From Pleodorina starrii (Eukaryota > Chlorophyta > Chlorophyceae > Chlamydomonadales > Volvocaceae), in the NCBI GenBank assembly GCA_030267565.1, contig BRXU01000073.1:82302-146301 (forward strand): a DNA stretch of 64,000 nucleotides. Direction: 5' to 3'. The translations under genes were made by a program, and so were the position numbers. The notes below the pieces were generated by a model. That model saw only the letters and a program-made list of their open reading frames with translations, did no database searches and was not told where the DNA came from. This document shows, one piece after another, positions 36,184 through 46,500 of the stretch. Each line of letters begins with the position of its first letter. Within the stretch, counting starts at the first letter, position 1.

Positions 36184-37243
36184 ATGCCCCCGATGACCCA
36201 ACCCCTGATGGACCTGCGCGCACTCGTGGAGAAGAGTGCCGATACGGACCTGCTTCGCGAGGTGATCGGCTTTGCTGCCGAGCGGCTGATGGAACTGGAG
36301 GTCGGCACCAGGACCGGCGCTGATTACGGCGAAAGGTCTGCCGAGCGGCTGGCGCAACGCAATGGCTACCGCGGCCGGGACTGGGAGACCCGGGCTGGCA
36401 GCGTCGAGCTACGGATCCCCCGTCTGCGCACCGGTTCCTACTTCCCATCATTTCTCGAGCCCCGGCGCTCCGTCGAGAAGGCGCTGACGGCGGTGATCCA
36501 GGAAGCCTACGTGCATGGCGTTTCGACGCGATCCATGGATGATCTGGTGCAAGCCATGGGTGGCACCGGGATCTCCAAGAGCCAGGTCAGCCGGCCTTGC
36601 GAAGAAATCGACGAGCGCGTCGATGCCTTTCTGACCCGGCCAATCGAGGGTGAATGGCCCTATCTCTGGATTGACGCCACGTATCTCAAGGTGCGTCAGG
36701 GTGGTCGGATCGTCAGCGTTGCGGTTACGCTCGCCGTGGGCGTCAACACCGACGGTCGGCGTGAGGTGCTGGGCATGGCCATCGGTGCCTCGGAGGCCGA
36801 GCCCTTCTGGACCGAATTCCTCCGCGATCTCGTGCGCCGCGGGCTGAGCGGCGTGAGACTGGTGATCAGTGACGCGCACGAGGGCATCAAGGCCGCCACG
36901 GCACGGGTCTTGTCCACGACCTGGCAGCGCTGCCGCGTGCATTTCCAGAGGAATGCCCTGGCCCATGCCGGCAAGAACAGCCGACGGGTCGTTTCTGCCT
37001 TCATCGCCACGGCCTTCGCCCAGCCCGACCATGTCGCAGCCAAAGCTCAGTGGCGCCTGGTGGCCGATCAGATGCGGGGCAAGTTGCCAAAGCTCGCCAC
37101 ACTCATGGATAGCGCTGAAGAGGATGTGCTGGCCTACATGACCTTCCCTCAGCAGCACCGCGCCAAGCTGCACTCCACGAATCCGATTGAGCGTCTCAAC
37201 GGCGAGATCAAGCGGCGCACAGACGTCCTCGGCATCTTTCCTA
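36184..37243 (+). pseudogene. IS256-family transposase truncated by an insertion
   Basis: From ATG at 36184 (or 36193, [20 protein letters not shown]) the frame runs through the catalytic core. [13 protein letters not shown] gives the first aspartate, [12 protein letters not shown] the second, and [20 protein letters not shown] the glutamate. At GIFP it is cut by the IS427-group element beginning at 37244. The missing C-terminal 35-40 residues do not reappear on the far side at 39149, so a deletion followed or accompanied the insertion. It differs clearly from the intact IS256 transposase at 469. Confidence 0.9.
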
Positions 37244-37264
37244 GGGTCAGGACTCGTTCTGGAT

Positions 37265-38317
37265 GGCGTTGTTGCATAACTCTGACCTTCGAGGATTCAC
37301 ATCGTGAATCCATGCAGTTAGACGGGTTGGATGAGCAAGCCATCACCCGCCCGCTATCGCACAACGAACTGGTCCAGCTACACGGCTTCTCTGTGCAAGC
37401 GCGGATCGTTGCTGATCTGGCTGGACAAGGAGATGACCTGGCTCGCGCCGCCTGGCGGCAGTCCCGGTCGCCCTGCGGTGTTCTCAGATGCGGCGATCCA
37501 GTTCTGTCTGACCATCAAGGTCCTTTTCAGGCTGCCGCTTCGGCAAACGACCGGGATGGTGGCCAGCCTGCTCAAGATGGCGGACCTGGATTGGGCGGTT
37601 CCCGACTACACCACCCTGTGCCGACGGCAGAAAACGCTGGCCGTCCAGATCCCGTATCGCCGCGCCGAAGGGCCGCTGAACCTGCTGGTGGACAGCACCG
37701 GCATCAAGTTCCTCGGCGACGGCGAATGGCAGGCCCGCAAGCACGGTGTTCAGGGTCGGCGCCAGTGGCGCAAGGTCCATCTGGCCATGGACACCGCAAC
37801 GTCTGACATCCGGGCGGTGGAGTTCACCTCCAGCAGCGACGGCGACAGTCCCGTCTTGCCGGACCTGCTGGACCAGATCCCCGAGGGCGAAGACATCGGC
37901 ACGGTGACCGCCGACGGCGCCTACGACACGCGCCGCTGCCACACCGCCGTCATCGACCGCGAGGCCACGGCGATCATACCGATCCGCAAGAACGGCCGGC
38001 CTTGGAAAGAGGACTGCCCGGCCGCGATCGCCCGAAACGAAACTCTGCGCGCCACTCGCTACTACGGCCGGGCGTTCTGGAAACGCTGGACCGGATACCA
38101 TGTCCGAAGCCGCATCGAGGCAAAGATGCGGTGCCTCAAGACCTTCGGTGAGCGCATCGCCGCAAGAGACCCGGACCGCCAGACCGCCGAAATCCAGATC
38201 CGCATCGCCCTCATGAACCGCTTCTCGGCCCTCGGAGCGGCTGAAATCGTTCGCGTCGGCTGATGCCAGGGGGGAAAGGGGCTATCATGCCTCAGGCGTG
38301 AGTTACGCAACAACGCC
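37265..38317. mobile_element. Intact IS903-group element (1053 bp) with 9-bp target duplication
   Basis: The ends are inverted repeats: ggcgttgttgcataactc at 37265 and gagttacgcaacaacgcc ending 38317. It is flanked by the direct repeat GTTCTGGAT (37256-37264 and 38318-38326), the 9-bp duplication of the IS903 group. It carries one full transposase gene and appears to be the youngest insertion of this nest. Confidence 0.95.
37331..38263 (+). CDS. IS5-family (IS903-group) transposase
   Basis: A 310-residue DDE transposase with likely catalytic residues D121 ([10 protein letters not shown]), D199 ([10 protein letters not shown]) and E263 ([11 protein letters not shown]). It starts [16 protein letters not shown] 66 bases inside the left end. 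The frame is unbroken, and this is the functional counterpart of the broken gene at 173-2288. It could act on both copies. Confidence 0.95.
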   Translation: MSKPSPARYRTTNWSSYTASLCKRGSLLIWLDKEMTWLAPPGGSPGRPAVFSDAAIQFCLTIKVLFRLPLRQTTGMVASLLKMADLDWAVPDYTTLCRRQKTLAVQIPYRRAEGPLNLLVDSTGIKFLGDGEWQARKHGVQGRRQWRKVHLAMDTATSDIRAVEFTSSSDGDSPVLPDLLDQIPEGEDIGTVTADGAYDTRRCHTAVIDREATAIIPIRKNGRPWKEDCPAAIARNETLRATRYYGRAFWKRWTGYHVRSRIEAKMRCLKTFGERIAARDPDRQTAEIQIRIALMNRFSALGAAEIVRVG

Positions 38318-38325
38318 GTTCTGGA

Positions 38326-39083
38326 TCATAGCCAGAACAAGACGGTTGCCGCGAGCAAGATGGCAGAGAAGAACGTCTGTGGGCATCGGTCGTAACGGGT
38401 TGCAACGCGGCGCCAATCTTTGAGCCTGCCGAACATGATCTCGATGCGGTTGCGTCGTTTGTAACGCCGCTTGTCGTATTTGACGGCTTTCTTGCGGGAC
38501 TTCCTGCCGGGGATACAAACCTTTATCCCCTTGTCTTTCAATGCTTCTCTGAACCAATCGGCGTCATAGCCCCGATCGGCCAGAAGCCAGCCCGCCTTCG
38601 GCAGGCTGCCCAGCAACGCCGCCGCGCCGGTGTAATCGCTGACCTGACCGGCCGACATGAAAAACCTGATCGGTCGTCCCTTTGCATCGGCAACGGCGTG
38701 CAGCTTGGTGTTCATGCCGCCTTTGGTTCGCCCGATCTGGCGCCCACGCCCCCCTTTTTCACGCACAGGCTTGATGCCGTCCGGTGTGCCTTGAGGTAGG
38801 TTGCATCGATCATGATCGTCTTGTGCTCGGCGCTCTCGGCGGCAAGGCCCACCAGGATCCGAGCGAATACGCCATTGTCGCTCCAGCGCCTCCAACGGTT
38901 GTAGAGGGTCTTGGCCGGGCCGTATTCCTTCGGCGCGTCACACCAGCGCAACCCATTGCGATTGATGAAAATTATACCGCTCAGAACGCGACGGTCATCG
39001 ACGCGGGGCTTGCCATGGCTCTTGGGAAAGAACGGCTTCAGGCGCTCCATCTGGGCGTCGGTCAGCCAATAAAGATTGCTCAT
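38326..39083 (-). CDS. IS427-group transposase OrfA/OrfB, copy 2
   Basis: OrfA (38712-39083, MSNLYWLTDAQMERLKPFFP) and OrfB (38326 to about 38765, KGGMNTKLHAVADAKGRP) again overlap at A5G6 (complement of 38749-38759). A -1 slip there would join them. The proteins are nearly identical to copy 1 (a few substitutions such as LSDA/LTDA). The IS903 duplication ends at the last base of the OrfB stop codon, so the coding region is intact. Only the left end of the element is separated from it. Confidence 0.87.
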
Positions 39084-39294
39084 CGATCAGGTCTCCTTGC
39101 AGAGCCTGAATCATGTCAACGGTCTGAAATCAATGGGTCTGGAGCCTAGATATTGTCTTGCGCGCTGAATATTCCCCTGTGCAGCATGTGTGGTCAGCAA
39201 TCTGAACGCATGCTTTACGGGCTACTTCGAATCACTTCGGCATGAATTGTTGGCGTCACGACCGCCAAGCTGCCGCGCACCCAGATGCCCCGAC

Positions 39295-40056
39295 CTACCG
39301 CAGCAGCCCGCGCAGCTCGCCCTGGATGCGCTGCAGGTGGGGCAGGAAGCGGACGGGCAGTTCCTCGACCGTGGCATGGGCGGCGGCAAGGCCGATGTTC
39401 AGCGCGGCGACCACCCTGCCGCGTGCGTTCAGAAGCGGCACCGCAATGGAGCGCAAGCCGATCTCGACCTCCTGGTCGATGATGGCATGGCCGTCGCGAC
39501 GGACACGGGCAATCTCGTCGAACAGGGCCTCGGCATTGGTCAGGGTATGGGGCGTGCGCGCGGGAAAGGGCGCGCCGGCCAGCAAGGCCAGCAGATCGGG
39601 CTCGGGCAAGGCCGCCAGCAGGACGCGGCCCATCGAGGTGCAATAGGCCGGCAGACGCGACCCCGCCATCAGCGAAATCGACATGACCTTCTGCTGCGCC
39701 GCGCGCGCCACATAGACGATCTCGGCCCCGTCAAGGATCGAGACGGAGCTGCTTTCCCCGATCTCTTCGGACAGGCGGTCCAGCCAGGGCTGGACGATCT
39801 GCGGCAGCGGCATGGTCGCAAGGCAGGCCGTCCCCAGCCGCAGGATGCGCGGCGTCAGGGTAAAGAACTTGCCGTCGTAATCCGCATAGCCGTGATGGGC
39901 CAGCGTCAGCAGGCAGCGCCGCGCCGTCGCCCGGTCCAGCCCCGAAGCGGCCGAAACCGCGCCGATGGACTGGCGCGGGCAGTCGGCGGTGAAGGTCTCG
40001 ATCACCCGCAAGCCCTTGGCCAGCCCGCCCATCATGTCGCGCTCGTTGAAACTCAT
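39295..40056 (-). CDS. pcaR: IclR-family regulator, probably PcaR
   Basis: A 253-residue IclR-family regulator. The N-terminal winged helix (AKGLRVIETFTADCPRQSIG, ASGLDRATARRCLLTLAHHG) binds DNA. The C-terminal effector domain carries the usual AYCTSMGRVLLAALPE and DQEVEIGLRSIAVPL. It is divergent from pcaIJF, with a 35-base palindrome between, so it most likely controls those genes in response to beta-ketoadipate or a related acid. The gene lies 148 bases from the IS nest and appears complete. Confidence 0.88.
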   Translation of the reverse strand: MSFNERDMMGGLAKGLRVIETFTADCPRQSIGAVSAASGLDRATARRCLLTLAHHGYADYDGKFFTLTPRILRLGTACLATMPLPQIVQPWLDRLSEEIGESSSVSILDGAEIVYVARAAQQKVMSISLMAGSRLPAYCTSMGRVLLAALPEPDLLALLAGAPFPARTPHTLTNAEALFDEIARVRRDGHAIIDQEVEIGLRSIAVPLLNARGRVVAALNIGLAAAHATVEELPVRFLPHLQRIQGELRGLLR

Positions 40057-40072
40057 GATCCCCGGCCAGCCA

Positions 40073-40107
40073 TGTGCGATATGCGAACAAATCTATCATA
40101 TCGCACA
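40073..40107. promoter_or_regulatory. Probable operator for the IclR/PcaR regulator
   Basis: TGTGCGATATG and its exact inverse CATATCGCACA, 11 bases each, are separated by 13 bases in the 124-base divergent gap between pcaR and pcaI. The symmetry and position fit an operator bound by the IclR-type dimer or tetramer. It starts 16 bases from the pcaR ATG, so autorepression is likely. Confidence 0.75.
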
Positions 40108-40180
40108 ATCCCGGTTTACGGAAGCCCGTGGCTGGGTGTAGCCCGGCACCCGCAAGCTGTCCCATTCACGGAGGATGAGC

Positions 40181-40915
40181 ATGGACAAGACGCTTCCCGA
40201 TCTGGCCGCGGCGGTGGCCGGGATCGAAGACGGGATGACCGTGATGATCGGCGGGTTCGGCGGCTCGGGCGCGCCGATCGAACTGATCCACGCCCTGATC
40301 GACCGCTTCCTCGCCACCGGGCATCCCAAGAACCTGACGGTCGTGAACAACAATGCGGGCAATGGCCACGTCGGCTTGGCCGCGCTGATCGAGCAGGGCA
40401 TGGTCGCCAAGCTGATCTGTTCCTTCCCGCGGTCCGCCGATCCGCGCGTCTTTACCGAACTTTACCTGGCCGGAAAGATCGAGCTCGAGCTGGTCCCGCA
40501 GGGCACGCTGGCCGAACGCATCCGGGCCGGCGGCGCGGGCATCCCGGCCTTCTACACCCCGACCAGCTATGGCACCGATCTGGCCAAGGGCAAGCCGGTC
40601 GAGGAATTCGACGGCCGCCCCTATGTCCGGGAACGCTGGCTCAAGGCCGATGTCGCCCTGATCAAGGCCGAGCGCGGCGACACCCTCGGCAACCTGACCT
40701 ACCGCATGGCGGCGCGCAACTTCGGCCCGCTGATGGCCATGGCCGCCGCGACCACCATCGTGCAGGTGCGCGAACTGGTCCAGCCCGGCGCCATCGACCC
40801 CGAGGCCGTCGTCACCCCCGGCATCTTTGTCCGGGGCCTGGTCGAGGTCGCGAACCCGGCGCAGGAAGAGGACCTGAACCGCGCCAATGCCGTCTATCCG
40901 GAGACCGCAGCATGA
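40181..40915 (+). CDS. pcaI: 3-oxoadipate CoA-transferase subunit A
   Basis: A 244-residue alpha subunit of a family I CoA-transferase. With PcaJ it moves CoA from succinyl-CoA to 3-oxoadipate in aromatic degradation. VMIGGFGGSGAPIELIHALI is the CoA-transferase motif 1 region, and ERIRAGGAGIPAFYTPTSYG is also conserved. The start at 40181 follows GGAGG by 7 bases. It overlaps pcaJ by 4 bases. An acetoacetate-type transferase is the alternative, but the thiolase and regulator point to the beta-ketoadipate pathway. Confidence 0.9.
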   Translation: MDKTLPDLAAAVAGIEDGMTVMIGGFGGSGAPIELIHALIDRFLATGHPKNLTVVNNNAGNGHVGLAALIEQGMVAKLICSFPRSADPRVFTELYLAGKIELELVPQGTLAERIRAGGAGIPAFYTPTSYGTDLAKGKPVEEFDGRPYVRERWLKADVALIKAERGDTLGNLTYRMAARNFGPLMAMAAATTIVQVRELVQPGAIDPEAVVTPGIFVRGLVEVANPAQEEDLNRANAVYPETAA

Positions 40916-41583
40916 CCCAGAAACTGACCTCGACCCAGATTGCCTGGCGCGCGGCGCAGGACATCCAGGATGGCGCCTATGTGAACCTGGGCATCGGCTT
41001 TCCCGAGATGGTGGCGAAATTCCAGCCGCCCGGCCGGCAGGCGATCTTTCACACCGAAAACGGCATCCTGGGCTTTGGCGAAGCACCAGCCCCGGGGGAT
41101 GAGGACTGGGACCTGATCAACGCCGGCAAGAAGGCCGTGACGATCAAGCCGGGGACCGCCTTCTTCCACCATGCCGACAGCTTTGCCATGGTGCGCGGCG
41201 GCCATCTGGACGTGGCGATCCTGGGCGCCTATCAGATCGCGCAGAACGGCGACCTGGCGAACTGGTCGACCGGGCCCAAGGGCGTTCCGGCGGTCGGCGG
41301 CGCCATGGATCTGGTCCACGGCGCGAAACGCGTCGCCGTCATCACCGACCATGTGACCAAGGACGGCAAGCCAAAGCTTCTGGACGCCTGCACCCTGCCC
41401 CTGACCGGCGTCGGCTGCGTGACGCGGGTCTATACCTCGCTGGCGGTGGTCGATGTTCAGGACGGCCATTTCGTTCTGCGCGAGAAGCTGTCCTCGATCT
41501 CGATGGACGAGTTGCAATCCCTGACCGGCGCCACGCTGCATGTGGACGGCGCCGTCGCCGAGCTGACCGTGCCGGAGCTGTGA
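40912..41583 (+). CDS. pcaJ: 3-oxoadipate CoA-transferase subunit B
   Basis: A 223-residue beta subunit carrying the catalytic glutamate, E49 in HTENGILGFGEAP, which forms the CoA-thioester intermediate. VNLGIGFPEMVA and LGAYQIAQNGDLANW are family motifs. The ATG overlaps the pcaI stop (ATGA) and pcaF starts one base after its stop, so the three genes form one compact operon. Confidence 0.92.
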   Translation: MTQKLTSTQIAWRAAQDIQDGAYVNLGIGFPEMVAKFQPPGRQAIFHTENGILGFGEAPAPGDEDWDLINAGKKAVTIKPGTAFFHHADSFAMVRGGHLDVAILGAYQIAQNGDLANWSTGPKGVPAVGGAMDLVHGAKRVAVITDHVTKDGKPKLLDACTLPLTGVGCVTRVYTSLAVVDVQDGHFVLREKLSSISMDELQSLTGATLHVDGAVAELTVPEL

Positions 41584-41584
41584 C

Positions 41585-42784
41585 ATGACCGACGTTTTCA
41601 TCTGCGACTATATCCGAACCCCAATCGGGCGCTTTGGCGGCGCACTGGCCGCGGTGCGGGCCGACGACCTGGGCGCGATCCCCTTGCGCGCGCTGATGGC
41701 GCGGCACGCGAACCTCGACTGGCAGGCTGTCGGCGACGTGGTCTATGGCTGCGCCAACCAGGCGGGCGAGGACAACCGCAACGTGGCCCGCATGTCGCTG
41801 CTGCTGGCGGGCCTGCCGCTTGAGGTGACGGGGACCACGATCAACCGGCTCTGCGGCTCGGGCATGGACGCGGTGCTGACAGCCGCCCGCCAGATCGCCG
41901 CCGGAGAGGCCGATCTGATGATCGCCGGCGGCGTCGAATCGATGTCGCGCGCGCCCTTCGTGCTGCCCAAGGCGGAAACCGCCTTCAGCCGCAATGCCGA
42001 GATTCACGACACCACCATCGGCTGGCGCTTCGTGAACCCGGCGATGAAAAAGCAGTATGGCGTCGATTCCATGCCGCAGACCGGCCAGAACGTCGCCGAC
42101 GACTATGGCATCTCGCGTGAGGCGCAGGACGCGATGGCGCTGGCCAGCCAGGCCAAGGCGGCGGCCGCCATCGCCAATGGCCGGCTGGCGCAGGAGATCA
42201 CCCCGGTCACGATCCCCCAGCGCAAGGGCGAGCCGGTCGTCGTGGACACCGACGAACATCCCCGGGCCACCACGCCCGAGGCGCTGGCCAAGCTGAAGCC
42301 GCTGTTCGAGGGCGGCTCGGTCACCGCCGGCAATGCCTCGGGCGTGAACGACGGGGCGGCGGCGCTGATCCTGGCGACCGAGGCGGCGGCGAAACGGCAC
42401 GGCCTGACCCCCATCGCCCGCATTCTGGGCGGGGCGACGGCCGGGGTGGCCCCGCGCATCATGGGCATCGGTCCGGCACCGGCCAGCCAGAAGCTGATGG
42501 ACCGGCTGGGCCTGACCGCGGCCGATTTCGACGTGATCGAACTCAATGAGGCCTTTGCCGCCCAGGGTCTGGCCACGCTGCGCCAACTGGGCATCGCCGA
42601 CGACGACCCGCGCGTCAATCCGAACGGCGGCGCCATCGCTCTGGGGCATCCCCTGGGCATGTCCGGCGCCCGCATCACCGGCACGGCGGCGCTGGAACTG
42701 GCGCGGACCGGCGGCAAGCGGTCGCTCTCGACCATGTGCATCGGCGTCGGCCAGGGCATCGCCGTGGCACTGGAGCGGGTGTAG
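41585..42784 (+). CDS. pcaF: Beta-ketoadipyl-CoA thiolase
   Basis: A 399-residue thiolase that splits 3-oxoadipyl-CoA into acetyl-CoA and succinyl-CoA, the last step of the pathway. The active-site residues are C90 (RLCGSGMDAV), H355 (GHPLGMSGARI) and C385 (CIGVGQG). MTDVFICDYIRTPIGRFGGA and GVESMSRAPFV resemble PcaF more than general acetyl-CoA acetyltransferases. It is the last gene before a strong terminator. Confidence 0.94.
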   Translation: MTDVFICDYIRTPIGRFGGALAAVRADDLGAIPLRALMARHANLDWQAVGDVVYGCANQAGEDNRNVARMSLLLAGLPLEVTGTTINRLCGSGMDAVLTAARQIAAGEADLMIAGGVESMSRAPFVLPKAETAFSRNAEIHDTTIGWRFVNPAMKKQYGVDSMPQTGQNVADDYGISREAQDAMALASQAKAAAAIANGRLAQEITPVTIPQRKGEPVVVDTDEHPRATTPEALAKLKPLFEGGSVTAGNASGVNDGAAALILATEAAAKRHGLTPIARILGGATAGVAPRIMGIGPAPASQKLMDRLGLTAADFDVIELNEAFAAQGLATLRQLGIADDDPRVNPNGGAIALGHPLGMSGARITGTAALELARTGGKRSLSTMCIGVGQGIAVALERV

Positions 42785-42850
42785 GGCCTGCCGCTTTTCC
42801 CTTCAGGCGCAACCGCTTGCCCCGGACTTCTGGAAAAACGCCGAAAATTG

Positions 42851-42884
42851 CGCCCCCTCTGTCCGGTCGGAGGGGGCGTTTTTT
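42851..42884 (+). terminator. Terminator of the pcaIJF operon
   Basis: A 9-bp perfect stem, CGCCCCCTC (42851-42859) and GAGGGGGCG (42870-42878), is followed by TTTTTT. It lies 67 bases after the pcaF stop. Confidence 0.93.
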
Positions 42885-42994
42885 CCTTGACGCCGGGGCA
42901 TTCCGCACCCTATCCGCCCGATCTGTCATACAGCTTAGCAGCTTGCGGGCGAGGAGGCCCAAGAGCCGGGATCGTCAAGGGGACGGAGATCATC

Positions 42995-44443
42995 TTGCAG
43001 CACCATCATTCGACATCCGCCGAAGGGCATGTCTTTGCCGCCGAGGAGGCGGGCTTTCACAAGGAACTCAAGCCGCGCCAGATCCAGATGATCGCCATCG
43101 GCGGCGCGATCGGCACCGGGCTTTTCCTGGGCGCGGGCGGGCGGCTGGCCGTCGCCGGGCCCTCGCTGGTGCTGGTCTATGCGCTTTGCGGCTTTTTCGG
43201 CTTTCTGGTCCTGCGCGCCCTGGGCGAGCTGATCATGCATCGGCCCAGTTCGGGGTCATTCGTCAGCTATGCCAGGGAATTCTATGGCGAAAAGCTCGCC
43301 TTCGCGGCGGGCTGGATGTACTGGATCAACTGGGCCATGACCTCGGTCGCCGATGTGACGGCGGTGGCGGTCTACATGAACTTCTTCAAGGCCTATGTGC
43401 CCTGGCTCGCGGGCGTCGACCAGTGGATGTTCGCCCTGGGCGCGCTGGTCGTCGTGCTGGCGATGAACATGCTGTCGGTCAAGGTCTTCGGCGAGCTTGA
43501 ATTCTGGTTCAGCCTGATCAAGGTGCTGGCGCTGGTGGGCTTTCTGCTGGTCGGCATCTGGTTCGTCGCGACCGGCACGCCCATCGCCGGCCACACCCCC
43601 GGCATCCACCTGATTTCCGAAGGCGGCGGCCTGTTCCCGCATGGCATCCTGCCGGCGCTGGTGCTGACGCAGGGGGTGGTCTTTGCCTATGCCTCGATCG
43701 AGTTGATCGGCACCGCCGCGGGCGAGACCGAAGACCCGCGCAAGGTCATGCCGCGCGCCATCCGCACCGTCGTGCTGCGGCTGGTGGTGTTCTATGTCGG
43801 CTCGGTCCTGCTGCTGTCGCTGCTGCTGCCCTATACCGCCTACAAGGCGGGCGAGAGCCCCTTCGTCACCTTCTTCGGCGCCATCGGCGTCGAGGGCGCG
43901 GATATCGTGATGAACCTGGTCGTGCTGACGGCCGTGCTGTCGTCGCTGAACGCCGGACTTTATTCGACGGGCCGCATCCTGCATTCCATGGCGATCTCGG
44001 GCTCGGCCCCGGCGGCGCTGGCGCGGATGAACAAGGCGGGCGTGCCCTATATGGGGATCGGCGTCACGGCGGCCGTCACCGTCCTGGGGGTGGTGCTGAA
44101 CGCCTTCATGCCCTCGGATGCCTTCGAGATCGCGATCAACGTGGCCGCGCTTGGCCTGATCTGCGCCTGGGGCACCATCGTCCTGTGCCAGCTGAAGTTG
44201 TGGCACCTGTCGCGCCAGGGCCTGATCCAGCGCCCCGAGTTCCGCATGTTCGGCGCGCCCTTCACCGGCATCCTGACGCTGGCCTTCCTGCTGGGAGTCG
44301 TGGTGCTGATGGCCTTCGACTATCCGGTCGGAACCTGGACCGTCGCCTCGCTTCTGGTGATCGTGCCGGCGCTGATCCTGGGCTGGCATCTGGCGCGGGG
44401 CCGCATCGCGGCCATCGCCGCCGCAAGCGAGGCGGGCAAGTGA
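42995..44443 (+). CDS. ansP: L-asparagine permease (APC family)
   Basis: A 482-residue amino-acid/polyamine/organocation transporter with 12 expected membrane segments. [59 protein letters not shown] and [20 protein letters not shown] follow enterobacterial AnsP closely. No ATG lies before the conserved N-terminus. A TTG at 42995, 6 bases after GGAGAT, gives the start [12 protein letters not shown]. The asparaginase gene starts inside its stop codon, so uptake and hydrolysis are coupled. Confidence 0.92.
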   Translation: MQHHHSTSAEGHVFAAEEAGFHKELKPRQIQMIAIGGAIGTGLFLGAGGRLAVAGPSLVLVYALCGFFGFLVLRALGELIMHRPSSGSFVSYAREFYGEKLAFAAGWMYWINWAMTSVADVTAVAVYMNFFKAYVPWLAGVDQWMFALGALVVVLAMNMLSVKVFGELEFWFSLIKVLALVGFLLVGIWFVATGTPIAGHTPGIHLISEGGGLFPHGILPALVLTQGVVFAYASIELIGTAAGETEDPRKVMPRAIRTVVLRLVVFYVGSVLLLSLLLPYTAYKAGESPFVTFFGAIGVEGADIVMNLVVLTAVLSSLNAGLYSTGRILHSMAISGSAPAALARMNKAGVPYMGIGVTAAVTVLGVVLNAFMPSDAFEIAINVAALGLICAWGTIVLCQLKLWHLSRQGLIQRPEFRMFGAPFTGILTLAFLLGVVVLMAFDYPVGTWTVASLLVIVPALILGWHLARGRIAAIAAASEAGK

Positions 44444-45366
44444 CCGCAGATGCCGGCAAGCCCCTGGTCGCGGTCATAGCGACCGGGGGCACCATCGCCA
44501 GCCGCAAGGACGCAAGCGGGGCCGCCCAACCCGTGCTGCGCGGGCAGGACCTGCTGGACCTGCTGCCGCCCCTGGACCTGCGCCTGCGCGCGGTGGAACT
44601 GCCCGCCAAGGACAGCTCTGCCCTGACGCTGGCCGACATGCAGGCGATCAGCGACGCGGTGGGTGCGGCCCTGGCCGATCCTGCGGTCGCGGGCGTCGTG
44701 GTCCTGCACGGCACCGACGCGATGGAGGAAACCGCGCTGCTGATCGCCCTGCAGCACGGTGCGCGCGGCCCGGTCGTGCTGACCGGGGCGCAGTTTTCCG
44801 CCGACAGCGACCGGCCCGACGGACCCGGCAACCTGGCCGATGCCCTGCGCGCGGTGCTGGCGGGGCCGGCGGGCGTGCGGCTGGCCTTCGGCGGCCGGCT
44901 GTTGCCGGTCTGGGGGCTTTACAAGGCCGCGTCCGACCGGGCCGACGCCTTTCGCCTGGCGGTGCCGGGCGACCATCCGGTGCCGCACTTGCCCGCGTCG
45001 CTGGGGCCGCAGCGCGTCGATCTGGTCGCGATCCATCCCGGCGCGGACGCGCTGCATCTGGACGCCAGCCTGGCCGCCGGGGCGCAAGGGATCGTGCTTG
45101 TCGCGCTGGGATCGGGCAATGCCTCGGCCCCCGTGGCCGAAGCGGTCGCCCGCGCCCATGCGGCCGGCGTGCCCGTGGTCGTCTCCAGCCGGGTGCCGGA
45201 GGGGGTTCTGACCCCTGCCTATGGCGGCGGCGGCGGCGGCCACGACCTGATGCGGGCTGGGGCCATTCACGCCCGCATCCTGCGCCCCGGACAGGCCCGC
45301 ATCCTGCTGGCGGCGCTGATCGCGAACGGCGTCCCGCCGGACCGGATGGCGGCGCATTTCGGCTGA
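44440..45366 (+). CDS. L-asparaginase
   Basis: A 308-residue type I/II bacterial asparaginase that hydrolyses asparagine to aspartate and ammonia. The two catalytic threonine motifs are present: T15 in ATGGTIAS and T92-D93 in HGTDAMEET. The supporting lysine is in [13 protein letters not shown]. There is no signal peptide, so it acts in the cytosol on asparagine brought in by AnsP. The start is a GTG overlapping the ansP stop (GTGA). The body is slightly shorter than the E. coli enzymes. Confidence 0.93.
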   Translation: MTADAGKPLVAVIATGGTIASRKDASGAAQPVLRGQDLLDLLPPLDLRLRAVELPAKDSSALTLADMQAISDAVGAALADPAVAGVVVLHGTDAMEETALLIALQHGARGPVVLTGAQFSADSDRPDGPGNLADALRAVLAGPAGVRLAFGGRLLPVWGLYKAASDRADAFRLAVPGDHPVPHLPASLGPQRVDLVAIHPGADALHLDASLAAGAQGIVLVALGSGNASAPVAEAVARAHAAGVPVVVSSRVPEGVLTPAYGGGGGGHDLMRAGAIHARILRPGQARILLAALIANGVPPDRMAAHFG

Positions 45367-45441
45367 AGCGCGGGGCAGCGCGATTGCATTCCGGGGCCTG
45401 CTGGCGCAGAACCCAGCCAAATCCTTGCCATCGGGCCGGCC

Positions 45442-46437
45442 ATGAACCCATCCTCTCCCTGGACCGCGCGGGCCCTGCAGCTTTTCGCGGCCGCGGCGAT
45501 CTCGTTGATCCTTGCGGTGCAGCTTGGGCTGCAGAACCCGTTCTGGGCGGCCATGCCGGTCTGGGTCGTGGCCCAGCCGAACCGGCAGGACCTGCTGCTG
45601 CGCGCCGTGCTGCGGGTTCTGGGAACGGCATTCGGCGCAGGGATCGGCTGGCTTGTGCTGATGTCGGTGCCGGGCGACGCCGCCCGGGTCGCGGTCCTGG
45701 CGCTGGGGGTCGGGCTCGGGGCCTCGGTCGCCTTCTGGATCGGCACGGTCTACAGCTACGGCGTGATCCTGGCCGCGATCACGCTGGCGGTGGTGCTGGT
45801 GCCGGCGATGGATCATCCGGTCGATGCGGCCCATCTGGCGCTGGACCGGATCTGGTGCACGCTGATCGGTGTCGTCGCGGTGACGGTCATCACCTTCCTG
45901 TTCACCCCCCACCGCAGCGGCCCGCTGCCGCCGCGCACCGTCCCGCCGCTGGGCGATGTGATCCGCCAGGGGCTGATCGCCGCAGCGGCCGCCTTGGCGG
46001 GCGGGGCGATCCTGCATGCGGTGGGCGGACCTGCGGGGATCGCGGCAGCCCTGTCCCTGACGATCTTCAGCCTGATTCTGGGAACCTCGCGCAACCCCGC
46101 GCCGATCCTGGCCTATATGCCGCCCGGGGCCGCCGTGGGGGTGCTGGCCGCGCTGGCCTATCGGGCGCTTGACATGGCGCTGCCCGATCCGGCGGGAACC
46201 GCGCTGTGGCTGGCGCTGCCCTTCATCGCGGCGGGCGCCAGCCTGCGCAGCCATCCCCGCACCGCCCCCCTGGGACTGGACGCCAACATGTGCTTCCTGC
46301 TGGCGGCCGAGGCGGGCACCGCCGGGCATGGCTTTGGCGCGCATCTGCAAGGCGGGCTTGCCACGGTCCTCGCAGGCTTCGCCATGGCCGGGATCTTCCG
46401 CCGTTTCGGAGCGGTGCGGGCGCCCGCGTTGAAATAA
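45442..46437 (+). CDS. FUSC-family inner-membrane protein
   Basis: A 331-residue membrane protein with about ten hydrophobic segments and the FUSC-like core NPFWAAMPVWVVAQPNRQDL near the N-terminus, then RVLGTAFGAGIGWLVL. The family includes fusaric-acid and aromatic-acid efflux components. Here the protein is short, lacks the long cytosolic domain of AaeB-type pumps, and has no membrane-fusion partner nearby. The transported substrate is unknown. It follows asparaginase by 75 bases and may be read with it. Confidence 0.82.
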   Translation: MNPSSPWTARALQLFAAAAISLILAVQLGLQNPFWAAMPVWVVAQPNRQDLLLRAVLRVLGTAFGAGIGWLVLMSVPGDAARVAVLALGVGLGASVAFWIGTVYSYGVILAAITLAVVLVPAMDHPVDAAHLALDRIWCTLIGVVAVTVITFLFTPHRSGPLPPRTVPPLGDVIRQGLIAAAAALAGGAILHAVGGPAGIAAALSLTIFSLILGTSRNPAPILAYMPPGAAVGVLAALAYRALDMALPDPAGTALWLALPFIAAGASLRSHPRTAPLGLDANMCFLLAAEAGTAGHGFGAHLQGGLATVLAGFAMAGIFRRFGAVRAPALK

Positions 46438-46500
46438 TTGCGAGCGGTGAACCCCGCCGGGCATCCCGGTGTTCTGTCGCAAACAGAATGGGGGCTCAGC

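Larger units (their letters stand above)
37244..39146. mobile_element. IS5-family IS427-group element, copy 2, carrying an IS903 insertion
   Basis: The outer ends, gggtcagg at 37244 and tctggagcc at 39146, match copy 1 (2359-3199), with CTAG around both junctions (TA at 37242-37243 and 39147-39148). The total is 1903 bp. Subtracting the 1053-bp IS903 element and its 9-bp duplication leaves 841 bp, exactly the size of copy 1. The insertion is in the end region, 21 bases in and outside the transposase body. Confidence 0.9.
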
